A DNA stretch of 64,000 nucleotides from Amycolatopsis sp. EV170708-02-1 (lineage in GTDB: Bacteria; Actinomycetota; Actinomycetes; Mycobacteriales; Pseudonocardiaceae), in NCBI RefSeq assembly GCF_022479115.1, contig NZ_CP092497.1:6014001-6078000 (forward strand). The letters run 5' to 3'. The position numbers and the translations under genes were made by a program. How positions within the stretch are numbered: the first letter of the stretch is position 1; each line of letters begins with the position of its first letter. Below, piece by piece: positions 8,881 through 17,508 of the stretch. The notes beneath the pieces are model-generated. The model saw only the letters and a program-made list of their open reading frames with translations, was not told where the DNA came from and did not search any database.

Positions 8881-10122
8881 CTAGCGCAGCGGGTCCCGCG
8901 GAGAGGGCAGATGCGAAGTATCCGGGAACATGTGGAGCGCGCGCAGGGCCGCGCCGAGTTCGGCGATGTCGGCCGGGTCGGTCAGCGAACGGCCCAGTTC
9001 CTCGGAGATCCGCTTCAGCCGGTGCCGGATCGTGTTGGGGTGACAGAACATCCGCTCCGACGTCAGCTTCGTGGAGCCCTGGCATTCGAACCACGCCCGC
9101 AACGTCAGCAGCAGCACGTTCCGGTCGTCGCCGGGCAGGTCCAGGATCGGCCGGAGCACGTGGTGCGCGAGCTGGACCGACGCCTCCGGGGCGCTGGCGA
9201 CGAGACCGGCGAGCGGGGATTCGTTGAACTGCACCATTCCCGTCGTCCCCGGCATCATGCTGGAGAGCGCGACCCGCGCGAGGTGCAGGGCGCGGGAGGT
9301 GTTCCCGAGACCGGTGAACACCGGGCTGACACCGATCCGGCCGGTCTGGTTCTCCCTCAGCAGCCCGATGATCACCTGGGACGCCGCCGGATCCCGCATC
9401 GAGACCACGCCCACCTGCAGGTCCGGCGTGAGCCGCCAGGCGGACGCGTGATGCCGTTCGCGCAGCCGGTTTTCGATCTGTGGCAGCGGTTCGTGCCCGA
9501 CGCGCGGGGTCTCCGCCGCCACGACCACGTAGGTCCCGTCGAGCGAGAGTTCCAGCACGCGCGCGATGTCCCACAGCGTGCCTTCGGTGGCCGCGCCGCC
9601 GGCGAACAGCGCCTCGACCAACGCGGAGCGACGGCTTTGGTGCGCCAGCATGACTTCGGCGGTGGTGTCGCGATAGGTCGTCGTCAGCGCCTCGGCGTAG
9701 TCGTCGATCAGCGCCCAGATCGCCGACGTCGCGGCGACAAGGCCGCGGAGGTCCTGATGCTCGCCCGAAGCGGTCAGTTCGACGAACCGGTTCCACACCT
9801 CGGTGAGCCCGATCCGGTAGGCCCGCAGGAGTTCCGGCAGCGGCGCGCCCTGCAAAGCCCGCGCGCGCCCGGTCGCCCGCGCCTGCGCGAGATCGGGTTC
9901 CTCGGCACCGCGCAGGGTCCGCATGACGAACTCGAGGTTGTTCCGCACCGACGTCCGCAGTTCGGCGAGGGAGACGAACTGCGCGTCGCGGTACACCGGC
10001 ATTTCGGCGCGGATCTGCTCGACGGTGCCGTCGATGAGCCCGGGCAGCTGCTTTTCGACCTCGACGGCCAGTTCGGCGACGATGACGGCCGAGCCTTCGC
10101 GGAGCACAGTTTCGTAGTGCAT
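8881..10122 (-). CDS. PucR/CdaR-family transcriptional regulator
   Basis: This 413-residue regulator ends with a PucR_2/HTH_30 domain (RMFCHPNTIRHRLKRISEELG, about residues 355-375). A GGDEF-like CdaR middle region and an N-terminal helical sensory region precede it. PucR-type regulators respond to purine or other nitrogenous catabolites. The same-strand genes upstream encode a molybdenum hydroxylase, separated by about 140 bp, so a regulatory link is plausible. Its 3' end abuts the 48-bp palindrome. The ligand is unknown. Confidence 0.87.
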   Translation of the reverse strand: MHYETVLREGSAVIVAELAVEVEKQLPGLIDGTVEQIRAEMPVYRDAQFVSLAELRTSVRNNLEFVMRTLRGAEEPDLAQARATGRARALQGAPLPELLRAYRIGLTEVWNRFVELTASGEHQDLRGLVAATSAIWALIDDYAEALTTTYRDTTAEVMLAHQSRRSALVEALFAGGAATEGTLWDIARVLELSLDGTYVVVAAETPRVGHEPLPQIENRLRERHHASAWRLTPDLQVGVVSMRDPAASQVIIGLLRENQTGRIGVSPVFTGLGNTSRALHLARVALSSMMPGTTGMVQFNESPLAGLVASAPEASVQLAHHVLRPILDLPGDDRNVLLLTLRAWFECQGSTKLTSERMFCHPNTIRHRLKRISEELGRSLTDPADIAELGAALRALHMFPDTSHLPSPRDPLR

Positions 10123-10262
10123 GGACGTCCTCCGGGGCAGGGACTCCTCGTCGAGTCCCTGGGGCCGTCATCTAACACGACTTGCCCGGAGGTGGCCTGT
10201 CGAAGCGCCAAGACTCCGCCGGTGCGGTGGGAAATCGGGATTCCCGCCGCACCAGCGGGATT

Positions 10263-10718
10263 TCACATCTTCGCGGCCGCGCTCTTGATGGCTTCGCGGA
10301 TCCGGAAGTAGGTGCCGCACCGGCAGACGTTCTGGATCGCGTCGATCTCGGCGTCCGTCGGGTTCTTCGTCTTCTTCAGCAGCGCCACCGCGGCCATGAT
10401 CTGCCCCGGCTGGCAGTAGCCGCATTGCGCGACGTCCTGCTCCAGCCAGGCCTCCTGCACCGGGTGCAGGTCCTCACCGTCGGCGAGGCCTTCGATCGTG
10501 GTGACCTCCTTGCCCGAGCAGTCGGACACCGGCGTCACGCACGGGTTGAACGCCTCACCGTCGAGGTGGCTGGTGCAGGCCTTGCAGACGTTGATCCCGC
10601 AGCCGTACTTCGGGCCGCGGACGCCGAGCTTGTCCCGCAGCGCCCACAGCATGGGCAGATCCGCGGGCGCGTCGACGGTGACGGTCTTCCCGTTCACCGT
10701 GAAGGTGTAGTTGGGCAT
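10263..10718 (-). CDS. Molybdenum hydroxylase small subunit, two [2Fe-2S] clusters (isoquinoline 1-oxidoreductase alpha-like)
   Basis: This 151-residue protein has a plant-type ferredoxin motif in CGINVCKACTSHLDG (with a further Cys in FNPC). A second cluster motif follows in CGYCQPGQ and CRCGTYFRIR. This is the standard two-domain layout of IorA/CoxS small subunits. ATG 10718 is fixed by AAGGAG about 6 nt upstream. It lies 26 bp downstream of the large-subunit gene in one operon. The subunit passes electrons from the Mo centre to an external acceptor. Without a separate FAD subunit gene nearby, an IorAB-like two-subunit enzyme is likely. Confidence 0.9.
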   Translation of the reverse strand: MPNYTFTVNGKTVTVDAPADLPMLWALRDKLGVRGPKYGCGINVCKACTSHLDGEAFNPCVTPVSDCSGKEVTTIEGLADGEDLHPVQEAWLEQDVAQCGYCQPGQIMAAVALLKKTKNPTDAEIDAIQNVCRCGTYFRIREAIKSAAAKM

Positions 10719-10744
10719 CGGAACTCCTTGGCGGGGAAGGAAAG

Positions 10745-12997
10745 TCAGCGGGGGAAGGGGTCGAAGTCGATCGGGAAGTTGATCGGGAAGCTGCGCGGTT
10801 TGATCCCGGTCGCCCGCGCGTAGGCGTTCCCGATCGCGCCGACCGGGGCGGGCACGCCGAGCTCCCCGGCACCGCCGATCTCGCCCGTCTCCGGCATGAC
10901 GAACACCTTGACGTCCATCGGCGAGTTCTTCTGCCGCGCGTAGTGGAACTGCGAGTAGCTGCCCTCCAGCGGCAGGCCCTTGTCGATATGCAGACCCGCG
11001 GTCAGCGTGGTGGAGATGCCGTCGGTGAGGCCACCGAGCATCTGCGCCTCGATACCGCGCGGGTTGATCGGCTTGCCGACGTCGACCGCGATGGTCGCCT
11101 TGGTGACCCGCGGCTTCTTCGGGTCGCGGGCGTCCATCTCGACGAGGCAGGCGGTGTACGACTTGTACTCGCCGTGCACGGCGACACCCTGCGCGAAGCC
11201 CTTGGGCATCTTCTTGCCCCACTCGCCGAGTTCCGCGACCTTGTCCAGCACGGCGCGCTGCCGGTCGTTCTTGATGAACTCGCGCCGGAACTCCACCGGG
11301 TCCTTGCCGAGCTTCGCGGCGATCTCGTCGACCATGATCTCTTCCGCGCCGCGCGTGCTCGCCGAGTACACCGACCGCCAGGCACCGGTGTGGAAATCCA
11401 CCGGAACCTCGTTGAGCAGCTGCGTGGTGACGCCGAAGTTGTACGGCGACTTCACCGTCAGCAGGAACACCGTCTGCGCGAAGCTCAGGTTGCCGCCGAC
11501 GGGCAGCTCGGAGGCGAACGCCGTGAGGACCTCGCCGAGACCGTGGCTCCAGTCGGTCTCCACGCTGACGACGCGGTGCTCGAAGGTGAGCACCTGGCCG
11601 AGCGCGAAGGTCGCGCGGATCTTGTGGTGGCTGGCGGCGCGGGCGCGGCCATGGCGCATGTCGTCGATGCGGCTCCACATCAGCCGCACCGGTCGTTTGA
11701 ACGCCTTGGAGGCACGCGCGGCCTCGATGGCGCCGTCGGAGAACAGCCGACGGCCGAACGATCCGCCCGCCTGCTGGACGTGCACGGTGACCTTGTTCTC
11801 CGGCAGCCCGAGCTCCTGCGCGATGTTCTGCTTCGCGAGGATCGGGACCTTCATCCCGGACCAGATGGTCGCGCTGTCCTCCCGGACGTCGGCGACGGCC
11901 GAGTTGGTCTCCAGCGGGGCGTGGCTGGCGAAGGCGAAGTCGAACTCGCCGTCGACGTACTGGGTCAGCAGCGGCGGGACGACGAACGGGAGCGCCGCGG
12001 CCTGCAGCTTCTTCTTGATCGTCGCGTTGTTCTCGCCGTCGACCGTGCCGCCGTTCCAGCTGACGTCGAGGGCGTTCTTGCCGTCCAGCGCCTGGCCGAA
12101 GGTCTCGGCCATCACCGCGACCCCGGTCTTGATGACCGCGATGTCGATGATGCCCGGCATCGCGCGGACCGCGGCCTCGTTGTTCACCTTCGCAACCGTG
12201 CCGTTGATCGTCGGCGGGCGGCGGACCATGACCGGCTTCGCGCCGGGGACGTCCAGGTCGAGGGTGTATTTCAGCTGCCCGGTGACCATCGCGCGGGCGT
12301 CCTTGCGCGATTGCGGCGTGCCGACCAGCTTGTGCGCGGACTCCGCCTTCGGGGTCGCGGTGAGCTTGCCGAGGTCGGCGCGGGCGGCGGGTTTGGCCAG
12401 TGCGCCGTAGTCCGCGCGGCGGCCGTCGGGGGCGATCACCGCACCGTCCCTTGTGGACAGCCGGTCGGCCTTGGCTCCCCACTGCCGGGCGGCGGTCGCG
12501 ACGAGGCGGGCGCGGGCGGCGGCCGCCGCGGTCCGCACCGGGGTGTAGAGCGAGCGCATCGTGTTGGAACCGCCGGTCAGCTGGTTGAACAGCAGTTCCG
12601 AGCGGGCGTCGGAGAGGACGACGTCGACCTGGTCGAGCGGGAGGTCCATCTCTTCGGCGACCAGCATCGCGTTCGCCGTGGTGATGCCCTGGCCGACCTC
12701 GGTCCGCGGCAGCTCCAGCCGGACCCGGCCGTCTTCGCGGACTTCGAGGACGAGCAGGTTGGCGGTGGGGGCGTTCGACAGGATCAGCACGTCGCCGAGA
12801 TCGAGGATCTCGGCCGGGCCCGGCGGGGTCGGGATGACGGCTTCGGCCTCTTCGGGCGCGACGGTGTCGATGCCGATCTTCGTGGCGATCGTGAGGGTGG
12901 GCGCGGCGACGAGGAAGGTCAGGAACCGGCGGCGGCCGAGGCCTCCGGGGTCCGGAGCCTCACTGCCGTGGCCCGCAGCGGTGGTGGGACTGGCCAT
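10745..12997 (-). CDS. Molybdopterin-binding large subunit, isoquinoline 1-oxidoreductase beta-like, Tat substrate
   Basis: This 750-residue protein starts with a twin-arginine signal (GRRRFLTF followed by a hydrophobic stretch), so the enzyme is probably exported folded with its cofactor. The duplicated Ald_Xan_dh_C2 region shows GQGITTANAML and the late active-site region GEIGGAGELGVPAPVGAIGNA, where the Glu next to the GAG motif is the expected catalytic base. IorB-type enzymes hydroxylate N-heteroaromatics or oxidise aldehydes. The natural substrate is not readable from sequence. The small Fe-S subunit follows after 26 bp. The neighbouring PucR-type regulator could control it. Confidence 0.88.
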   Translation of the reverse strand: MASPTTAAGHGSEAPDPGGLGRRRFLTFLVAAPTLTIATKIGIDTVAPEEAEAVIPTPPGPAEILDLGDVLILSNAPTANLLVLEVREDGRVRLELPRTEVGQGITTANAMLVAEEMDLPLDQVDVVLSDARSELLFNQLTGGSNTMRSLYTPVRTAAAAARARLVATAARQWGAKADRLSTRDGAVIAPDGRRADYGALAKPAARADLGKLTATPKAESAHKLVGTPQSRKDARAMVTGQLKYTLDLDVPGAKPVMVRRPPTINGTVAKVNNEAAVRAMPGIIDIAVIKTGVAVMAETFGQALDGKNALDVSWNGGTVDGENNATIKKKLQAAALPFVVPPLLTQYVDGEFDFAFASHAPLETNSAVADVREDSATIWSGMKVPILAKQNIAQELGLPENKVTVHVQQAGGSFGRRLFSDGAIEAARASKAFKRPVRLMWSRIDDMRHGRARAASHHKIRATFALGQVLTFEHRVVSVETDWSHGLGEVLTAFASELPVGGNLSFAQTVFLLTVKSPYNFGVTTQLLNEVPVDFHTGAWRSVYSASTRGAEEIMVDEIAAKLGKDPVEFRREFIKNDRQRAVLDKVAELGEWGKKMPKGFAQGVAVHGEYKSYTACLVEMDARDPKKPRVTKATIAVDVGKPINPRGIEAQMLGGLTDGISTTLTAGLHIDKGLPLEGSYSQFHYARQKNSPMDVKVFVMPETGEIGGAGELGVPAPVGAIGNAYARATGIKPRSFPINFPIDFDPFPR

Positions 12998-13176
12998 CGG
13001 GAAGATCCCTTCGAGAGCGCGCGGAGCAGGCGGGGACCCTCGCGCGGCCTGGGGTTGGATGGCGACACGCTAGGCATCGGCATTCGGCCTAGTCAACGCG
13101 GAGTAGTCGTGTCGCCCCATCTGTGTGACGAGATGACAGTGGACGGGCCCAAATGTGTGACGCGCCACAGCCGGCG

Positions 13177-13746
13177 TCAGATGGAGTCGCGCTCCCGGCC
13201 CGCTTCGAGCAGGTCTTCGCGGGCGCGCGCGATACGTGAGCGCACGGTGCCGACCGGGCAGCCGCAGATCTCGGCGGCCTCCGCGTAGGACAGGCCCAGC
13301 ACCTGGGTGAGGACGAGGACCTCACGCCGCTCCGGGTCGAGCCCGTCGAGCAGCATCCGCAGTTCGACCAGGTCTTCGAACCCGGCGACACCCTCGGCCT
13401 GGCGGGCGCCGCGGCGTTCGGCGGTGGCCTCCCAGTCGACGTCGGCGAGCTTCGGGCGCGCAGAAGCCGCCCGGATGCGGTCGACGACCACGCGGCGCGC
13501 GATCGACAGGAGCCAGGTCCGCGAGGACGACCGGCCGGCGAACCGGCGCAGGCTGCCGAACGCGCGGAGGTACGTCTCCTGGGTGAGATCGTCGGCGGCG
13601 CCGACGTCGGCGAGGTGCGCGACGAAACGCCAGACGTCGGCCTGGGTGGCACGCACCCAGTCTTCGAGCGCCCGCCGGTCGCCGCGGGCGGCGGCGAGAG
13701 CGAGCTCGGTCACCCGCTCGTCGTCGTGGTTGCGCGCCCCGGCCAT
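13177..13746 (-). CDS. sigC: ECF sigma factor, SigC-like
   Basis: The protein has 189 residues: region 2 around [18 protein letters not shown] and region 4 with [30 protein letters not shown]. Phrases such as [22 protein letters not shown] resemble M. tuberculosis SigC closely, and both lack an N-terminal extension. Start ATG 13746 was chosen because the longer frame upstream is antisense to the divergent gene. It is divergent from a zinc-finger anti-sigma-like membrane protein, only 58 bp away, which is its probable regulator. The gene symbol rests on recalled similarity, not a search. Confidence 0.82.
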   Translation of the reverse strand: MAGARNHDDERVTELALAAARGDRRALEDWVRATQADVWRFVAHLADVGAADDLTQETYLRAFGSLRRFAGRSSSRTWLLSIARRVVVDRIRAASARPKLADVDWEATAERRGARQAEGVAGFEDLVELRMLLDGLDPERREVLVLTQVLGLSYAEAAEICGCPVGTVRSRIARAREDLLEAGRERDSI

Positions 13747-13804
13747 ACGAGAAACGTAGCAGCGTCCCGGGAACCGGGGCAGGCCCGCGCCCGACAAGTG
13801 AGAC

Positions 13805-14533
13805 GTGAAGTGCGAGACCTGCCGCGAGGCCCTGTCGGCCCGGCTCGACGGCGAAACCGAACCCGCCCCGCCGGAGGTGGTCGACCGGCATGTGGCCGGT
13901 TGCGCCGCCTGCCGGTCCTGGCTCGCGCGCGCCGAACGGCTGCACCGGACGATACTGCTGCGCCCGGCACCCCCGGTCCCGGACCTCACCGCCGTCATCC
14001 TCGAACGCACCCCAGCCCCGCCGAGCGAGGGCTGGCCGGCCAGGATCGCGCTCGCGCTGGTCGCGATCGCGCAGCTCGGCCTCGCCTTCGCCCAGCTGCT
14101 GGGCGTCGAAGACCACACCGCCGGGCACGGCACGGAATCCCTGATCGGGCACCTCTCCCACGAAAGCAGCGCGTGGAACCTCGCCGTCGGCGTCGGTCTC
14201 GGCTGGGCGGCCGTCCGCACGAAGGCGGCGTCCGGGCAGCTGCCCGCGCTGACCGGTTTCGTCGCGCTCCTCCTGGCATTGTCGGCGGGCGACCTCGCCA
14301 CCGGACAGGTGACCGCCGGACGCGTGCTCACCCACGGGCTGGTCGTCGCCGGACTGCTGTTGCTGTACGTGGTGAACCGGCAGCACCGGCTGCGTAACCG
14401 CCCCAGCCCGGCGACGACGGCTGATCACCCGGATGCCTACAGCGCCGAAACGGACCACGAGACCGGCGAAACCCCCGAACGACCCCGGCAGCACAGGGGA
14501 TTCCGGCGGCCCGCGAGCCGCCACGTCGCCTGA
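13805..14533 (+). CDS. Zinc-finger (zf-HC2) membrane protein, probable anti-sigma factor for the SigC-like factor
   Basis: This 242-residue protein has an N-terminal anti-sigma zinc-finger pattern: CETCREALS early, then [12 protein letters not shown], giving HxxxCxxC. Four or so hydrophobic helices fill residues 75-200, and a polar His/Glu-rich tail follows. ZAS-type anti-sigma factors normally have one helix, so the multi-span membrane part is unusual and may sense a membrane signal. It is divergent from the SigC-like gene across 58 bp. The pairing is inferred from context. It could also be a zf-HC2 protein with another partner. Confidence 0.75.
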   Translation: MKCETCREALSARLDGETEPAPPEVVDRHVAGCAACRSWLARAERLHRTILLRPAPPVPDLTAVILERTPAPPSEGWPARIALALVAIAQLGLAFAQLLGVEDHTAGHGTESLIGHLSHESSAWNLAVGVGLGWAAVRTKAASGQLPALTGFVALLLALSAGDLATGQVTAGRVLTHGLVVAGLLLLYVVNRQHRLRNRPSPATTADHPDAYSAETDHETGETPERPRQHRGFRRPASRHVA

Positions 14534-14741
14534 AGCCACCTGGTCTAGACCATTGCCGGTCACTGGGAGCACGCGTCCGGATACCGGGTGAATCACGGTT
14601 TTTCGCGCGCGGCGTGCGCGATTCGCGGCGCGGACACGTTTATCGTCGCCTGGGACCACCGAATGTAAACCTTCTTGCCCATTTCGGGCCGGAGGCGGAT
14701 AACTTTGGTGGAACACCTTGGTTCGACAGGAGGCGAAGCTC

Positions 14742-15944
14742 GTGGTTGGCGCAGAAAACCCACCCGTCGGCACCCCCGCCGGGATGCGGAAGATCAATCA
14801 GCGCGCCGTGCTGGACCTCCTGCGCCGCAGCGGCCCGGCGACGCGGCCCCAAGTCGCCAAGGACACCGGTCTTTCGAAACCGACGGTGAGCCAAGCGTTA
14901 CTGGCGCTCGAAGCCGCCGGTCTCGCCAGGGCGACCGGGCACACCTCGACCGGCACCGGCCGGTCCGCCGTCCTCTACGAAGCGGATCCCACGGCGGGCT
15001 ACGTCCTCGGTGTCGACATCGGACGCGAGCACCTCCGCGTCGCGGTCTCGGATCTCGGCCACACCGTGGTCGCCCGCCGTGACGAGCGGAACACCTCGCG
15101 TTCGGGCACCGCGCTCGTCAGCGCCGTGGGCGCTCTCGCGGCGGCGACGGTGCGCGAAGCGGGACTGTCGCAGGCGGACATCGTCGTGCGGGTCCTCGGC
15201 TCCCCCGGCGTCGCCGACCCGGACAAACGCTGCTTCCGGCACGCGCCGAACCTGCCCGGCTGGGGCAAGGCCGGCCTGCTCGACGAACTCGAAGGCGTCC
15301 TCGGCCCGGACCTCATGGTCGAGAACGACGCGAACCTCACCGCCGTCGGCGAATGGGAACGCGGTGCCGCGCGTGGCGCGTCCGTGTTCGGCTGCATCAC
15401 CATCGGCACCGGCGTCGGGATGGGCGTGATGGTCAACGGCCAGGTCTTCCGCGGCGCGACGGGCGCGGCGGGCGAGATCGGCTATCTGCCCTACGGCCAG
15501 TCGCACGCGGCGAGCGAGGGCGAGGACGCCCCGCCGGTCCGCGGCCACCTCGAAGAGGCGACGGCGGCGCAGTCCGTCGTGCGGGGCGCGCGCGAACTCG
15601 GCCTCGGCACGGCGAAATCGGCCCGCGAGGTCTTCCGGCTGGCCCGTGACGGCGACGAGCTCGCCCTGCGTGCCGTCGAGGCGGAGGCCGACAGGCTCGC
15701 GTACACCGTGGCGTCGGTCGCGGCGGTGATCGACCCCGAACTGATCGTGCTCGGCGGCGGTATCGGCACCGCGGCCGATCTGCTGCTCGACCCGATCGAC
15801 CGCGCCCTGCGCTCGTTCACTCCCCTGGTCCCGGCGGTCGTCCAGGGCGAACTGGGCGACGACGGGGTGCTGACCGGTGCGATCAGCGTCGGGCTGCGCG
15901 CCGCCGAAGGCCTGGTCTTCGAACGCAAGGTCGGCGCGGCCTGA
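14742..15944 (+). CDS. ROK-family transcriptional regulator/sugar kinase homologue
   Basis: This 400-residue protein has an N-terminal winged helix (RPQVAKDTGLSKPTVSQALLALEAAGL, about residues 28-55). A ROK domain follows with an ATP-type loop GVDIGREHLRVAV and ENDANLTAVGEWERGAA. The zinc-binding CXCGXXGC motif of true ROK kinases is absent, replaced by a GEIGYLPYGQSH region, so it is probably a repressor of the NagC/XylR class rather than an active kinase. GTG 14742 is fixed by AGGAGG 8 nt upstream; a longer TTG start at 14718 is less likely. No sugar transporter is adjacent, and its target is unknown. Confidence 0.87.
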   Translation: MVGAENPPVGTPAGMRKINQRAVLDLLRRSGPATRPQVAKDTGLSKPTVSQALLALEAAGLARATGHTSTGTGRSAVLYEADPTAGYVLGVDIGREHLRVAVSDLGHTVVARRDERNTSRSGTALVSAVGALAAATVREAGLSQADIVVRVLGSPGVADPDKRCFRHAPNLPGWGKAGLLDELEGVLGPDLMVENDANLTAVGEWERGAARGASVFGCITIGTGVGMGVMVNGQVFRGATGAAGEIGYLPYGQSHAASEGEDAPPVRGHLEEATAAQSVVRGARELGLGTAKSAREVFRLARDGDELALRAVEAEADRLAYTVASVAAVIDPELIVLGGGIGTAADLLLDPIDRALRSFTPLVPAVVQGELGDDGVLTGAISVGLRAAEGLVFERKVGAA

Positions 15945-15995
15945 GCCGCGCGGCATTACCTCCGCGGTAATCGACAGCGGGGGCACGATGTTCTT

Positions 15996-16349
15996 ATGAC
16001 CACAGCGAAGAAAATCGTCCTCGACTGCTTCGAGAACCTGTTCGTACGCAAGGACTTCGCCGCCGCGGGCGCGAACGTGCACCCGGACTTCGTCACCCAC
16101 AGCCCGGGTTTCCCCTCCGGCCGTGACGCTTTCGTCGAAGCGATGCGGAATTCCCCGATGGCGGGCGCGGACGTTTCGGTGAAACGCGTGATCGCCGACG
16201 ACGAGCACGTCGTCGTGCACCTGCACGTCGTCCGGCCGGGCGAGGAACTCGGAGCCGCCATCGTCGACATCGTGCGTGTGGAGGACGGGCTCATCGTGGA
16301 GCACTGGGACGTCAAGCAGCCCGTGCCGCCGGGCGCCGAAATGTTCTAG
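15996..16349 (+). CDS. SnoaL-like (NTF2 superfamily) protein
   Basis: This small 117-residue protein has a SnoaL/NTF2-like alpha+beta cone pattern (LDCFENLF, HPDFVTHSPGFPSGRDAF, VDIVRVEDGLIVEHWDVKQP). The family includes polyketide cyclases, but most stand-alone members are predicted hydrolases or dehydratases of unknown substrate. It begins 51 nt after the ROK gene and ends with a 4-nt overlap into the convergent thioesterase stop. A secondary-metabolite role is not supported by the neighbours. Confidence 0.8.
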   Translation: MTTAKKIVLDCFENLFVRKDFAAAGANVHPDFVTHSPGFPSGRDAFVEAMRNSPMAGADVSVKRVIADDEHVVVHLHVVRPGEELGAAIVDIVRVEDGLIVEHWDVKQPVPPGAEMF

Positions 16350-16852
16350 GGCTTGATGATCAGGCAGGTGCTCGACGCCGTCGCGAGCACCTTGCCCTGC
16401 CCGTCGCGGAGGTCGCCCTCGGCGAACGCGACACGCGAACCGGCCTTCACGATCCAGCCGTGCGCACGGATCTCCCCCACCGAACCGGAAATGGCGCGCA
16501 GGTAGTTCACCTTCAGCTCCACCGAGGTGTACCCGACGCCGGCGGGCAGGGTCGAGTGCACCGCGCACGCCACCGCCGAATCCAGCAGCGTCGCCGCGAC
16601 CCCGCCGTGCACGGTGCCGATCGGGTTGTAGAGCGACTCGTCCGGCGTCGCGGCGAGCACGACGTCGCCCTCGGCCACGCTCACCCAGCGCATGCCGAAA
16701 TGCGCCGAGATCGGCGCGGGCGGGATCCGGCCCTCGGCGATCCCGGTCAGGTAGTCCAGCCCCGACAGCTCCCGGCCGAGGCGGGCGGTGGGCAGCGGAT
16801 CCTGCCAGGTCACGGTCTTCTGCCTGGTCTGCCCGGTGACGTCGATGGTCAT
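16346..16852 (-). CDS. PaaI-family hotdog thioesterase
   Basis: This 168-residue hotdog-fold protein carries the PaaI/YdiI active-site segment NPIGTVHGGVAATLLDSAVACAV and the second strand YTSVELKVNYLRAI. Such enzymes hydrolyse acyl-CoA thioesters. The gene is divergent from a TetR regulator, and two tandem palindromes sit 9-52 bp upstream of its start. It is therefore a probable direct target of that regulator. The start is ATG 16852 with AGGAGG-like bases just upstream. Confidence 0.87.
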   Translation of the reverse strand: MTIDVTGQTRQKTVTWQDPLPTARLGRELSGLDYLTGIAEGRIPPAPISAHFGMRWVSVAEGDVVLAATPDESLYNPIGTVHGGVAATLLDSAVACAVHSTLPAGVGYTSVELKVNYLRAISGSVGEIRAHGWIVKAGSRVAFAEGDLRDGQGKVLATASSTCLIIKP

Positions 16853-16860
16853 GGCTGCCT

Positions 16861-16904
16861 CCTAAGACGATCGTCCTAGGCTTTCCTAAGACGGTCGTCC
16901 TAGT
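16861..16904. promoter_or_regulatory. Two tandem palindromic operators between thioesterase and TetR genes
   Basis: Site 1 (16861-16880) reads CCTAAGACGATCGTCCTAGG and site 2 (16885-16904) reads CCTAAGACGGTCGTCCTAGT. Each is an imperfect dyad of the type CCTArGACG.TCGTCyTAGG, and the centres are 24 bp apart. They fill the gap between divergent start codons 16852 and 16913. Paired sites of this form are typical for TetR-family autoregulation, with one dimer at each promoter. Confidence 0.8.
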
Positions 16905-16912
16905 CAAGGACT

Positions 16913-17497
16913 ATGCTGGACCACGTGTCCGACACCACGACTCGCGAGCGGATGATCTCGACCGCCATGACGCTCTTCCGCCGGGAGGGCTACCAGGCGA
17001 CCTCGTGGCGGCGGCTCGTCGAGCAGGCCGGCACGCCGTGGGGTTCGGCGTATCACCATTTCCCCGGCGGCAAGGAGCAACTCGCGGTCGCCGCGATCGA
17101 ACTCGGCACCGCCGTCGTGGCGAAGACGGTCCGCCGTGCCTTCGAGCGCAACGAGACGGTCGAAGACGCCGTGGCCTGGTGGTATCGCAAGGCGGGTGAG
17201 GCGCTGGCGGCCGACGACTACCGCGGTGGCTGCCCGCTCGCCACGATCACGCTGGAGATGGCGCACGCCTCCCCCGCGATCACCAAGGCGTGCCAGGACG
17301 CGTTCACCGCCTGGCACGCGCTGCTCGTCGAACTGCTCCGCGATGTCGCGGATCCCGAAGACCTCGCGACGGCCATCATGAACAATCTCGAAGGCGCGCT
17401 GCTGGTGAGCCGGGTCCACCGTTCCCCGGAGCCGCTGGAGCGGGCCGCGCGGCACGTCGCGCTCGTGACCCGCGCGGGGAGCGGCGAGCCGGGGTAG
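16913..17497 (+). CDS. TetR/AcrR-family regulator (LmrA/YxaF-like)
   Basis: This 194-residue protein has a helix-turn-helix TSWRRLVEQAGTPWGSAYHHFPGGKEQL (about residues 28-55) and a C-terminal LmrA/YxaF-type domain (DDYRGGCPLATITLEMA). It is divergent from the thioesterase across two matching palindromes, so it probably represses both genes. The HAD gene begins 11 nt downstream on the same strand and may be co-transcribed. ATG 16913 lies very close to site 2, so a short or absent leader is likely. GTG 16928 is an alternative start. Confidence 0.87.
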   Translation: MLDHVSDTTTRERMISTAMTLFRREGYQATSWRRLVEQAGTPWGSAYHHFPGGKEQLAVAAIELGTAVVAKTVRRAFERNETVEDAVAWWYRKAGEALAADDYRGGCPLATITLEMAHASPAITKACQDAFTAWHALLVELLRDVADPEDLATAIMNNLEGALLVSRVHRSPEPLERAARHVALVTRAGSGEPG

Positions 17498-17508
17498 CGT
17501 TCGGAGAC

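Noticed and set aside
13771..13804. ECF promoter GGGAAC...CGAC in the SigC divergent gap
   Set aside because: The match is short, the strand cannot be decided, and such sequences are common in GC-rich DNA. Mentioned in a finding but not listed as a feature.
15996..16349. SnoaL-like protein as a polyketide cyclase
   Set aside because: No polyketide genes nearby; stand-alone SnoaL proteins are common and of unknown substrate.
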